Source of the DNA: Planctomycetota bacterium | GTDB taxonomy: Bacteria; Planctomycetota; Planctomycetia; Isosphaerales; Isosphaeraceae | NCBI GenBank assembly: GCA_028291545.1 | Contig: JAQGHR010000089.1 | Span: 1 to 64,000 of the forward strand | Length of the DNA stretch: 64,000 bases | Direction of reading: 5' to 3' | In this document: positions 31,755 through 40,113 of the stretch, piece after piece | Layout: each line of letters begins with the position of its first letter | Numbering within the stretch: the stretch's first letter is position 1 | Program-made: the position numbers and the translations under genes | The notes under the pieces: model-generated | Database searches by the model: none | Seen by the model: the letters and a program-made list of their open reading frames with translations, nothing else | Told to the model about the DNA's origin: nothing

Positions 31755-33149
31755 TCAAGTCGCGAGGTAAGTCCCCTTCTCAAGTTCTTGCACCCGGGAA
31801 ATGTAAGCTGCCGAATCGAATTTTCGGCCGGTACTCGCCCCACTCATGAAGCGAATCGTGCCGAAGATCTGGCGCTCCGCCCACGGCCGATCGTGCTTTC
31901 CCCCGATCGCCCAGGCGATGCCGGCATAGCCGTTCGGGTCGCGGCCATCCATTTCGTAGCGATCGTTCAGGTCCAAAGCGATCGCGAACGCGGTCTCGGG
32001 ATCCGGGGACCACTCCAGGATCTTCTTGGCCCAATACATCCGCAAATAGTTATGCATTCGGCCCGTGAGGACCATCTCTTTCTGGGCGGCATTCCACAGC
32101 AGGTCGGATGTCTCGCCCCGTTCGAGCGTCTCTGCGGAATACAGGACGGGACGAGGATCGTCGCGGTGCTTCGCCAGCGTTTTGAGCCCCCAGGCGGCGC
32201 ATCCTTCCAGGCGATCGTAGTCCGGATTCCTCGCCACGAAGTTGATCGCTAGTTCGCGGCGAACGATCAACTCTTCGAGGAAGGCGTCGATGCTCTCCTG
32301 GGCCGCGCCGGAATCTCGAACGGCGAGGGCGATGGTGGTGGGGCTGATGTGTCCGAAATGGAGGTGCGCGGAGAGTTCGCTGGTCATGTAGGGCGTCGGC
32401 TCATTGCGTTCGGTGGCGTACCTGGGCAGACGGTCCTTCAGGAATCGCTGCAATCGTCGCATCGCCTCGGCCGGACCGCCCCGGTAGTCCGCGACCTCGC
32501 CAACCCCTCCGACATGGAGCGAGTTGAGGAGAGCATCCGGCTCGATCCCTTCTCCGACCGGAATCTCCGCTGGCGGCAAGGCGATGTGGGCTCGCGGATT
32601 ACCGGTCCGCTGCATGTACAAATCGAGAACCTTGTGGATCTTGGGCCGGATCGTGCGAGCCGCAAACTCTTCCTTGGGAAAGTGTGCGGACGGCACGACC
32701 ACATCCGCGTCGACCAGGACAAACGGGACGGATAGACCCTCGGCGACGAGTCTCCTCCATTCCATCCCGATCCGAAGCGGGTTCTCGTCGGCGATGACAA
32801 GGGCCGGCCGCACTTCCTCGGCCACGCAAAGAACCACGTCGGCTGGATCGCCGATCCGGAGGACGAGATGGACATTTCGAGCCGCCAAGGCGTCTTGGAC
32901 CTCGGGAAGTCCGTCGACCAGGAACCGATAATGACGCCGCTGCGCCCCGGGATAATTGGCCGTGAGCCCGAAGACGACGATCACGGGCTTCTTCAACGCG
33001 TTTCCAACGGAAATCGCCAGGTTCAACGCCGGGTTATCGCGGCCGCGCTTGGCACGTTGCATCCAGTAGAGGATGCATGATCCGATTGGATCGACAGCAC
33101 CTAACCGCAAGAATCGAAGACCCGGGCGTGGATCAAGAATATTCATCAT
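31755..33149 (-). CDS. Class II CPD photolyase
   Basis: A 464-residue deoxyribodipyrimidine photolyase of class II. It uses FAD and light to split cyclobutane pyrimidine dimers. The N-terminal Rossmann-like photolyase domain has GSCILYWMQRAKRGRDNPAL, a class II hallmark. The FAD-binding half contains SAHLHFGHISP, ELIVRRELAINFV and the class II signature WNAAQKEMVLTGRMHNYLRM followed by YWAKKILEW. ATG-ATG at 33149/33146 begins the protein just before NILDPRPG; the longer frame adds 49 residues without family support. The class fits an organism exposed to light. No lexA or repair gene adjoins it. Confidence 0.93.
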   Translation of the reverse strand: MMNILDPRPGLRFLRLGAVDPIGSCILYWMQRAKRGRDNPALNLAISVGNALKKPVIVVFGLTANYPGAQRRHYRFLVDGLPEVQDALAARNVHLVLRIGDPADVVLCVAEEVRPALVIADENPLRIGMEWRRLVAEGLSVPFVLVDADVVVPSAHFPKEEFAARTIRPKIHKVLDLYMQRTGNPRAHIALPPAEIPVGEGIEPDALLNSLHVGGVGEVADYRGGPAEAMRRLQRFLKDRLPRYATERNEPTPYMTSELSAHLHFGHISPTTIALAVRDSGAAQESIDAFLEELIVRRELAINFVARNPDYDRLEGCAAWGLKTLAKHRDDPRPVLYSAETLERGETSDLLWNAAQKEMVLTGRMHNYLRMYWAKKILEWSPDPETAFAIALDLNDRYEMDGRDPNGYAGIAWAIGGKHDRPWAERQIFGTIRFMSGASTGRKFDSAAYISRVQELEKGTYLAT

Positions 33150-33587
33150 CTTCGGATCGTAGGCGCAAGGGAATCCTACGGGGAATTTCTCGCGAGCTTC
33201 ATTTCGCCTGAACGGTGTGAATGTAATATAGGTAGCGACGGGTCGCCCGGCACGGGTAACCGCATATGACTGTTGCGAGAGATGGTTTTTCATCAATCAT
33301 GCGAAAGGTTCTTGGATTTCGTAACAGAGATGGTTTACACTATTGGCCGCCGACGAGGATGTCGGTCCCGCCTCCTACTCCCCTCTCCGGGCGGACCTCT
33401 CTGAACGGATCTGCGAATAACGCTTTCCCCTCTGTTCCTCGACAGTCCGCTGTTGCCTCGTTTTCCTAATCGAAGCATCGGGAGAGTCTCCGAAAGCGGC
33501 CCAATCGCTTTCCGGCGGACGAATCCCTGATGACTGTGATCCGATCCCATGTTCTTCATCCGATTTTTACCGAGGAAGGAGTGCGCC
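33150..33587. other. Gene-free divergent region between photolyase and DUF1559 genes
   Basis: This stretch contains promoters for both neighbours. One candidate for the plus strand is TTGGAT (33312-33317) with TACACT (33336-33341), spacing 18, about 240 bp upstream of the DUF1559 ATG. No gene or RNA was recognised. Confidence 0.35.
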
Positions 33588-34754
33588 ATGAGTAGCCACA
33601 GAAGACCCATTCGCCGCGGATTCACACTGATCGAGCTGTTGGTCGTCATCGCGATCATCGGCGTCCTGATCGCCCTGCTGTTGCCCGCCGTCCAGGCCGC
33701 TCGAGAGGCCGCCCGCCGCATGCAATGCACCAACAACCTGAAGCAAATCGGCCTTGGCCTCCACAATTACGAGAGCACGCACAAGGCTTTTCCGCCGGGC
33801 CGCATGTCCCCCGACGCGATCAAGGGAGGCGTCCCCGCTCTCACGCTGACGAGCTATGGCGCCTCAACCCTGCCGAATGCTCCGGGCAACTGGTCGGGCT
33901 ACTACTCCGTGCATTGCCATATCCTGAGCTACATGGAGCAGTCGGCCGCCTTCAATGCGATGAATTTCACGGGTGTCAACCTGGGAGCCCTCCAGGACGC
34001 GAGTGGAAATATCATCTCACCCAACTACACCAGCTACACGATGACGACGAACAGCTTCATCTGCCCATCCGACCCGTTCGGGGGCCAGGGACCCGGCGGT
34101 GAGAACAATTACCGCGCCAACTTCGGCGGCAGCACCCCGTATGCCGGGGGCGGCTTGCGCGGCGACAATATCCAGCGGTCGAACACAGACAATGGAATGT
34201 TCACCTATGGGCCTGGGGTCGCTATTTCGGAAGTCCTCGACGGGTTGAGCAACACGGCCATGTTCGCGGAGCGCACCAAGGGCTCGGGATCGTTTGTTTC
34301 TCCGGCGAAGTCGGACTTCGGGTTCGTGGCGAAGACGGCGATCTCGCTTACGTTCAACGGCCCGGTCGACGCACAGAACCTGTACCAGTACTGCGGCTCA
34401 CATACGTTCGTGGTACCCGGCGACTTCATGTACCAGCAGGGCCGGTACGTGGCGAGCCCGGGATTCGGCCTCCAGTTCTCCGACGGCTGGGGCTATGCGT
34501 GGTACATCTCAACGCTCTACAACCACGTAGCACCTCCGAATTGGAAAGGCTACGACTGCGGATTGGGGACGAGTCTGGCCGACGCACCGAGCGAACATGC
34601 CATCGTCTCGGCCCGCAGCATGCACCCGGGAGGCGTGAACGTCCTGTTCGGCGATAGTTCCGTGAAATTCGTGAAGGACAGCACGGACGTCAAGGTCTGG
34701 CGAGCGCTTGGCTCACGAGCCGGCAATGAAATCGTCAGTGCCACGGATTATTGA
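33588..34754 (+). CDS. DUF1559 protein with type IV pilin-like N-terminus
   Basis: A 388-residue member of the DUF1559 (SBP_bac_10-like) family, greatly expanded in planctomycetes. The prepilin-type methylation motif [19 protein letters not shown] lies near residue 10 and is followed by [14 protein letters not shown] and [15 protein letters not shown]. The prepilin peptidase site is G|F. The body carries FICPSDP and near the end [18 protein letters not shown], the second family signature. The protein is probably a pseudopilin-like surface component whose role is unsettled. ATG 33588 has GAGGAAGGAG upstream. A small lipoprotein gene follows 93 bp downstream, as in the second DUF1559 locus at 38-39.6 kb. 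Confidence 0.92.
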   Translation: MSSHRRPIRRGFTLIELLVVIAIIGVLIALLLPAVQAAREAARRMQCTNNLKQIGLGLHNYESTHKAFPPGRMSPDAIKGGVPALTLTSYGASTLPNAPGNWSGYYSVHCHILSYMEQSAAFNAMNFTGVNLGALQDASGNIISPNYTSYTMTTNSFICPSDPFGGQGPGGENNYRANFGGSTPYAGGGLRGDNIQRSNTDNGMFTYGPGVAISEVLDGLSNTAMFAERTKGSGSFVSPAKSDFGFVAKTAISLTFNGPVDAQNLYQYCGSHTFVVPGDFMYQQGRYVASPGFGLQFSDGWGYAWYISTLYNHVAPPNWKGYDCGLGTSLADAPSEHAIVSARSMHPGGVNVLFGDSSVKFVKDSTDVKVWRALGSRAGNEIVSATDY

Positions 34755-34847
34755 ACCCAATTCCAAACCGAGGGGCTGGGGCAGACCGAAATGGTCCGCC
34801 CCAGTCCAGGCGCTTCTTTGGCGGAAAACTCACTTACAGGATCTTCC

Positions 34848-35300
34848 ATGATTCGAATTGCCGTTGCATCCGTATGCCTGACCGTTGGACTTTGCGGCTG
34901 TGGGGGCGGCTTGCCGGAGAGCGCACGGAAATCCTTGCCGTCCACCCCGGGCACCCATGGGGGGACGGCGTTCCCCCTGGCGAGCGATAAGGGCTATGTC
35001 GAGGTCGTCATCGAGACCGTCAAGGCGACGAAAGCGGACCGCGACGTGATCCTCGCGATGTACTTCTTGAAGCCGGATCTGAAGTCGCCCCTGGAGACCA
35101 CCCCGACGGGTGTCGCCGCTTCGTTCGCGGCTCCGGGTCAGGAGGCCCAGATCAAGGCGACCCTCGACTCACGTCCCAAGGCGAAGGGTGACGGGCGTTT
35201 CGCGAGTGAAGTCGGACCTTACGATTTTGACGAGATTCACGGCGAAATCACCGGGAGTCTCGACGGCCAGGCTTTCACCATTCCGTTCGCGGTGAAATAA
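34848..35300 (+). CDS. Small lipoprotein paired with DUF1559 gene (150 aa)
   Basis: A 150-residue exported lipoprotein. A hydrophobic signal ends in the lipobox LCGC (IAVASVCLTVGLCGC), with lipidation expected at that cysteine. The mature part is about 130 residues, predicted mostly beta, with no recognised domain. ATG 34848 is chosen because the signal begins directly; the longer frame adds 19 residues that would disrupt it. The gene lies immediately downstream of the DUF1559 gene and is probably co-transcribed. A short dyad AGTAGC/GCTACT (35300-35318) follows, before the convergent dehydrogenase gene. Confidence 0.75.
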   Translation: MIRIAVASVCLTVGLCGCGGGLPESARKSLPSTPGTHGGTAFPLASDKGYVEVVIETVKATKADRDVILAMYFLKPDLKSPLETTPTGVAASFAAPGQEAQIKATLDSRPKAKGDGRFASEVGPYDFDEIHGEITGSLDGQAFTIPFAVK

Positions 35301-35318
35301 GTAGCCTTCGGCGCTACT
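35300..35318. terminator. Short shared hairpin between convergent genes
   Basis: AGTAGC (35300-35305) and GCTACT (35313-35318) enclose a CTTCGGC loop resembling a stable UUCG-type hairpin. It lies in the 34-bp gap between the lipoprotein and dehydrogenase stops. Confidence 0.45.
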
Positions 35319-35334
35319 CCGTCATCTGACCAGA

Positions 35335-36333
35335 TCATTTGCCGAGTCGTCGCCGGATGGCGGCGACTTCGGCAGGGTCATTCACCGGATTCCGTGGTGC
35401 CTTCCCATTGAGGACGCCCACAACGTCTTCGGCGATACCTTCCGCCATGTTTCGAAGGCTTTCGACGGTCTGCGCCGCCGAGTGGGGCGTGAGCATCACA
35501 TCGGGCCTCCCGATGAGCGGATGGTCGGCGGGTGGGGGCTCCACATCGTAAACGTCGGCGGCGTAGCCCCAAAGTCGATGGACATCCAGGGCTTCCGCGA
35601 CGGCCTGCTCATCGACGACCGGGCCCCGGCAGGTGTTGATCAGAGCGGCGTCCGGCCGCATCCTGGACAGCGCGGCGCGGTCGATTAACCTGCGAGTCGA
35701 TTCGTCGAGTGGAACGTGGAGAGTTACATATTCGCTGGCCATCAAGAGTTCGTCGAGCTCCACGCGGCGGGCGCCGGCCTTCTTCTCCGCCTCGGGAGGA
35801 GGCGCGACAATATCAGTGTAAAGCACGTTCATGCCGAAGGCGACTCTGGCAATCTCGCCGACGCGCTTACCGATGCGTCCGAATCCAATAATTCCCAGAG
35901 TGCGACCGGTGAGGTCCCGGCCGACATACTTCGTCCGATCGTTGTAGCGACCCGCGAGCAGGGAGGCCATCTGCTGGGGGAAGTGCTTCGAGAGCCCGAT
36001 CATGAATGCGATCGTATGTGCCGCCACGGCTTCCGTGTTTGCACCGGGAGTATACACAACCTGGATTCCCCGAACCGTGGCCGCGGGCACGTCCACCTGG
36101 TCGTATCCAACCCCGTGGCGCCCGATGACGCGCAGTCTGGGCGCGGCATCCATGAGAGCGCCGTCGATCGTCCCCGCCGTGCGAATCACTAGGGCGTCGG
36201 CGTCGGCAATCTCTCGATACAGGACTTCCGGTTTGAGAGAAGACGCCATTCTCAGTTCGCCCGCGTCACTCAGCATGACGAGGCCGGATTCGGCCATGTT
36301 CGTGAGGCTCAGGATGATCGGTCGCTGCGACAT
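35335..36333 (-). CDS. D-isomer 2-hydroxyacid dehydrogenase (SerA-like)
   Basis: A 332-residue NAD-dependent D-2-hydroxyacid dehydrogenase. The nucleotide-binding motif is GRTLGIIGFGRIGKRVGEIA, followed by the acidic residue in YTD. Catalytic Arg lies in INTCRGPVVDE and the catalytic His in LTPHSAAQTVES. It resembles phosphoglycerate dehydrogenase but lacks the C-terminal regulatory ACT domain. The true substrate could be 3-phosphoglycerate, glyoxylate/hydroxypyruvate or another 2-ketoacid. It lies 144 bp downstream of the protoporphyrinogen oxidase gene on the same strand. No biochemical link between the two is evident. Confidence 0.85.
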   Translation of the reverse strand: MSQRPIILSLTNMAESGLVMLSDAGELRMASSLKPEVLYREIADADALVIRTAGTIDGALMDAAPRLRVIGRHGVGYDQVDVPAATVRGIQVVYTPGANTEAVAAHTIAFMIGLSKHFPQQMASLLAGRYNDRTKYVGRDLTGRTLGIIGFGRIGKRVGEIARVAFGMNVLYTDIVAPPPEAEKKAGARRVELDELLMASEYVTLHVPLDESTRRLIDRAALSRMRPDAALINTCRGPVVDEQAVAEALDVHRLWGYAADVYDVEPPPADHPLIGRPDVMLTPHSAAQTVESLRNMAEGIAEDVVGVLNGKAPRNPVNDPAEVAAIRRRLGK

Positions 36334-36477
36334 CGAAGTGTCCCTGGTCGAGATGGATCTGGTCGGCGAACTCTATCACAACGCCATCGGACTCGATAGG
36401 ACGCGGGCACGGACTTTCAGACGGCGCGGAGGACCTCCTCCTGCCATGTGATGTGACTCAATCGGCCCAACTCCTGT

Positions 36478-37926
36478 TCACGCGACGGCTCGACGGCCGG
36501 CTTCAGTCAGAGCGGAGAGGATGGCATCCGCCGCGGAGCGGCCAGATCGGATGCAATCTGGAATCCCGACGCCGTCGAAGGCGTTGCCGGCGAGTCCGAG
36601 TCCCTCGTGCTGAGACTCAAGGCGGCGAATCGCGGCCACGCGATCAAGGTGGCCGAGGTTGTATTGGGGCATCCCTCGAGGATGGCGGCGTATTTCGAGG
36701 AAAAGGGGTTCACCGGTGGCCCCGATCAGCTCGCCCAACTCGCGCCGCACGATGGTTGCCATCGCGGAATCGTCGAGGTCGAATAATTCGGCCTGGGTCG
36801 CCCCTCCGACGAACACCCGGAGCAGAACGGAGTCGGCCGGAGCGCGATTGGGAAACTTCACGCTGGTGAACGATATGGCCAGGATTGAGCGTTTCTCGAT
36901 AATCGGCACCACGGCACCAAAGCCATCGAGCGGGTGTGCGATTGCGTTGCGACGGTAGGCGACGCTGACGATCGCGGACGAGGCATACGGAATCGATCGT
37001 AATTGGAGCGCCAGTTCCGGGTCGAAACCATCTACCAATCTCGCCGCGGCGTGCGCCTCGGTCGTGATGAGCACAGCCGACGCCTCGATCGACGAACCGT
37101 CGAGGAGTTCGATTCGCCAGGGACCCAGCGGATCGGGACGGGAAATGCGCCGGACCGGCGTCTCCGTACGAATCGTACCGCTCGGCAGGGCTTCGGAGAG
37201 GGCCTTGGGTAGCGCCTCCATACCGTCCGCTAACGACACAAAAAGCCCATACCTGGCCCCGGATGCGGCCTGGTCGGCCCGTTTCTGGTGCCGAGCGGCG
37301 CGAATGAGTGAGCCGTACTCCCGTTCCATGGCGAGGAACTGGGGAAGCGTGGCCGCGATACTGAGGTCGTTGGGATCGGCAGTATAGATACCACCGACCA
37401 GAGGCTGCACCAGGCGATCGAGGGCTTCCCGGCCAAGACGACGCTTGACGAACGACGCGAGACTTTCATCGGAGTCGTCGGTCTTCCGGGGAACGAACCG
37501 CTCCAGCAGCAGGCGAAGCTTTCCCCTGAGAGAGAGAATCGGCGAGGTCAAAATCGAACCGATCCGCGACGGGGACATCATCACGAATCCTTCGGGGACC
37601 GGCAAAAGACGACCATTGCGAACGACGAACGATCGCCTCCGCGTGCTGTCCGTACCGATCAAGGCGTCGCCGAGGCCGAGTTCGCGGCAGAGATCAACGC
37701 CCCAGGGCTTGTTGGTGATGAAGGAATCCGCCCCTCCCTCGATCATGAACCCCTCGCGGTGGGCCGTCCAGATTGCGCCGCCGATTCGAGGCTTGGCCTC
37801 CAATAGCGTGACCTCGACCGGCCTGCGCAGTGCCGCCGAACGCGTGAATAGACGATGAGCCGCAGACAGGCCTGTAAGCCCGCCCCCGATCACAATCACG
37901 CGATCTGGAGGCCTTCGATCGGCCAC
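36478..37926 (-). CDS. hemY: Protoporphyrinogen oxidase (HemY type)
   Basis: A 482-residue FAD-dependent protoporphyrinogen IX oxidase. The N-terminal dinucleotide motif is VIVIGGGLTGLSAAHRL and the GG doublet region reads GGAIWTAHREGFMIEGGADSF, both typical of the monoamine-oxidase-like HemY family. The C-terminal FAD site is GLGLAGNAFDGVGIPDCI. Oxygen is the usual acceptor. GTG 37926 is preferred because GAGGAG lies four bases upstream; a GTG at 37965 would add 13 residues. The HemD-HemE fusion gene lies 2.2 kb upstream on the same strand, beyond a DUF1559/lipoprotein pair, so haem genes are clustered but not contiguous. Confidence 0.9.
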   Translation of the reverse strand: MADRRPPDRVIVIGGGLTGLSAAHRLFTRSAALRRPVEVTLLEAKPRIGGAIWTAHREGFMIEGGADSFITNKPWGVDLCRELGLGDALIGTDSTRRRSFVVRNGRLLPVPEGFVMMSPSRIGSILTSPILSLRGKLRLLLERFVPRKTDDSDESLASFVKRRLGREALDRLVQPLVGGIYTADPNDLSIAATLPQFLAMEREYGSLIRAARHQKRADQAASGARYGLFVSLADGMEALPKALSEALPSGTIRTETPVRRISRPDPLGPWRIELLDGSSIEASAVLITTEAHAAARLVDGFDPELALQLRSIPYASSAIVSVAYRRNAIAHPLDGFGAVVPIIEKRSILAISFTSVKFPNRAPADSVLLRVFVGGATQAELFDLDDSAMATIVRRELGELIGATGEPLFLEIRRHPRGMPQYNLGHLDRVAAIRRLESQHEGLGLAGNAFDGVGIPDCIRSGRSAADAILSALTEAGRRAVA

Positions 37927-38070
37927 GGAACTCCTCGAATTCAGGTCCTTAGAATGGCGATACACACACGGCGGCCAATGAGGACTGGCTATGATTTTAC
38001 TCTAATTGGCCTTCACACCGCGAGGGGGATGAATGGCTGAGAAAACCGTGGGAAGTGGATGTCTGGTAAT

Positions 38071-38104
38071 AAAAAGAAGTCCCGCCGCATGATACGGAGG
38101 GACT
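38071..38104 (-). terminator. Intrinsic terminator after small lipoprotein gene
   Basis: On the minus strand, AGTCCC-T-CCG pairs with CGG-C-GGGACT and is followed by TTCTTTTTATT, a proper U-rich tail. It lies 57 bp after the lipoprotein stop and is the clearest intrinsic terminator in the window. Confidence 0.8.
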
Positions 38105-38160
38105 CCTGAACGACTAACCGAGCTTGCTGGACCAGGCGATCCTAATCGACGACAAATGTC

Positions 38161-38358
38161 TTACTTAGCCTCGATCACGTTGCCCTGCAGCACGGCCTTT
38201 TCAGCACCCTTGGCAGACGGCTTGGCAAGCTCACTCGATCCAGCTGCCGCTGGGGCGCCAGCGGACTTGGGCGAGGTCGGGGAATCCGGATCACTGCAGC
38301 CGCCACAGCTCAGCGCGAGAGGAACCGCGAGGCAGAGAGCGGCAAGACGCTTGGACAT
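38161..38358 (-). CDS. Very small lipoprotein (65 aa) paired with DUF1559 gene
   Basis: A 65-residue protein made of a lipoprotein signal (RLAALCLAVPLALSCGGC, lipidation probably at the last cysteine of GGC) and a short Ser/Pro/Ala/Lys-rich tail with no fold evident. Comparable tiny lipoproteins are frequently encoded next to DUF1559 genes in planctomycetes. It lies 212 bp downstream of the DUF1559 gene, with a hairpin terminator between, and is itself followed by a strong intrinsic terminator. The ATG at 38358 has GGAGG upstream. Its function is unknown. Confidence 0.75.
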   Translation of the reverse strand: MSKRLAALCLAVPLALSCGGCSDPDSPTSPKSAGAPAAAGSSELAKPSAKGAEKAVLQGNVIEAK

Positions 38359-38495
38359 CGAAACCTCCAGGTTGCAGGGTCAGACTTCACTCATGACGTT
38401 TCTGCACGCACGATCCGCTGATCGATGAAGAATTGCGTGTCGAGGAAACCGGGCAATGTGAAAAAATCACAAGGAGAGCGGAGAGCAAAACGCGG

Positions 38496-38524
38496 AGGGG
38501 GCGAGAACTCGAGCCTCGCCCCCT
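38496..38524 (-). terminator. Terminator after second DUF1559 gene
   Basis: AGGGGGCGAG and CTCGCCCCCT pair over 10 bp around a 9-nt loop. The minus-strand continuation carries CGCGTTTTGC. It lies 47 bp after the DUF1559 stop. Confidence 0.7.
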
Positions 38525-38570
38525 GCGACTGTCCCCTATCGAGGGATGGACGATAGACACGCGTCCGACA

Positions 38571-39650
38571 TCAATTGAAGACGTCGCCCGGCGTGACCTC
38601 GCCGCCGGCCTTGGTGCCCAGCGCCTCATACGTCTTCCAGAAAATGCTCTGCTTGACGAACTTCACGGTACCGTCAGCGACCAGGAAGTTTGCACCGCCC
38701 GGGTGAAGGCTGCGGAAGCCGAAAGATCCTTCGTTGGCCGACTGCGGGGACTGGGCCAGATCCCACCAAGTTCCGGGAGAAATATAGTTGGGAGTAACAC
38801 CGGTCTGCTTCGCGTTGATCTTCGGCACGGTATAGGCAACGATCTGGATGCGGAGACCGCCAACGTCGTCGCCAAACACGGCAACACCGCGAGTCCACTC
38901 GTTGAAAGTCGAGATTGGCTCGCCGAGGAAGCGAGAGGTCTCGCCAACCATCAGCGTGTTGCTGGTTCCGTCCTTGATGGCCGCGATCGGGTAGGCCCAG
39001 TTCTTGCCGAAGATCCCGTCCGGCGCTTGGTCGGAATACGCTTCGCAGTAGGCGATGTTGTAGCGCGGGTTTCCATAGTAACCGTACCACATCGTCTCTC
39101 TCACGCCCACGACACCGGCGTACGAGCTGGCAGAGTAGGAATTGCCGCTACCACCCAGGACATCCTGAAGCTTCAGGCCGCTCTGATTGATGTACTGGTC
39201 GCTTGGGCAGAGGTAGGTCGAAACCCTCGTGGTGTACGCAGTCGCCTGGAACAAGGCAAACGGGCCCGAGATACCGCCCGAGGTCATCGATGGAGACGCC
39301 ACCGTGCCCCAAGCCGGGACGCTGAAGTTGATGGAGTTGTAGAGGTTCGTCAACTCCATGAACGGCAGCACGAAGGCGAACATCGTGTGCGACTGGTCAT
39401 AACTGCAGGGTGCAACATCATTCTGGCTGCTCGTGTTGAATCCCGGGGGAAAACAACCCAGGGCGCTCTCGTAGTTGAACAGCCCAAGTCCGATCTGCTT
39501 GAGGTTGTTGACGCACTGGGCGCGCCTCGCGGCTTCGCGGGCCGCCTGAACGGCCGGGAGGAGCAAGGCGATCAGGACGCCGATGATGGCAATCACGACC
39601 AGCAGCTCGATCAGGGTGAATCCGCGGCGGGCCTTCTTCGGTCTGTGCAT
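38571..39650 (-). CDS. DUF1559 protein with type IV pilin-like N-terminus
   Basis: A 359-residue DUF1559 protein, paralogous to the one at 33588-34754. It begins with [19 protein letters not shown] and [19 protein letters not shown], carries YLCPSDQY in the middle and [19 protein letters not shown] near the end. ATG 39650 is preferred (GGAG nine bases upstream); a TTG five codons earlier is possible. The first 35 codons are nearly identical in protein sequence to the other copy, whereas the bodies differ strongly, as usual in this family. A small lipoprotein gene follows downstream, mirroring the other locus. Confidence 0.92.
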   Translation of the reverse strand: MHRPKKARRGFTLIELLVVIAIIGVLIALLLPAVQAAREAARRAQCVNNLKQIGLGLFNYESALGCFPPGFNTSSQNDVAPCSYDQSHTMFAFVLPFMELTNLYNSINFSVPAWGTVASPSMTSGGISGPFALFQATAYTTRVSTYLCPSDQYINQSGLKLQDVLGGSGNSYSASSYAGVVGVRETMWYGYYGNPRYNIAYCEAYSDQAPDGIFGKNWAYPIAAIKDGTSNTLMVGETSRFLGEPISTFNEWTRGVAVFGDDVGGLRIQIVAYTVPKINAKQTGVTPNYISPGTWWDLAQSPQSANEGSFGFRSLHPGGANFLVADGTVKFVKQSIFWKTYEALGTKAGGEVTPGDVFN

Positions 39651-40113
39651 TTTCACAATCTCCAATGAAAGGAATCAGGGGATGGGGAGGATGACTGAGG
39701 CTGGGGTGGGGAGAACGGCGAGCAGGAAGTAGGAAAGGAGCCCAGGAGTCTGGACCGATACCGCCATGCTATGCAGCGGGTCCGCCCGGGGCGAGAACGA
39801 GAGAGGATGATGACTGCGGGGAGGCGAGTCCGTTGATCGTTCCGGGCAAAACTCAGCTTCGTCGATAATCCTGGAGAGACATCGGTCATTCGTAGACTTG
39901 TCTTCTCCCGATAGCGGACTTTCCAAGGATAATTCAGATGCTTTAAGTTTGGCAACCCCCTAAACCCTTAATCGCGGCATTTTTCCAAAATTAGTCACCA
40001 AGTCACCTCGACTCGCGCCGAATCGGGGAAAAATTGGGGCAGTGGCCGTGCCGAGTCGATTTTTCACCCCAAGAAGTCACCCGACACACGCGGAGTGCGC
40101 CGCGCTCGTGCGG
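39651..40113. other. Gene-free leader region of the DUF1559 gene
   Basis: No gene was found. A candidate minus-strand promoter has -35 TTGCCA (39950-39955) and -10 TATCCT (39926-39931), spacing 18, which would give a leader of about 275 nt. The sequence near 39960-40060 is AT-richer than its surroundings. Confidence 0.35.
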
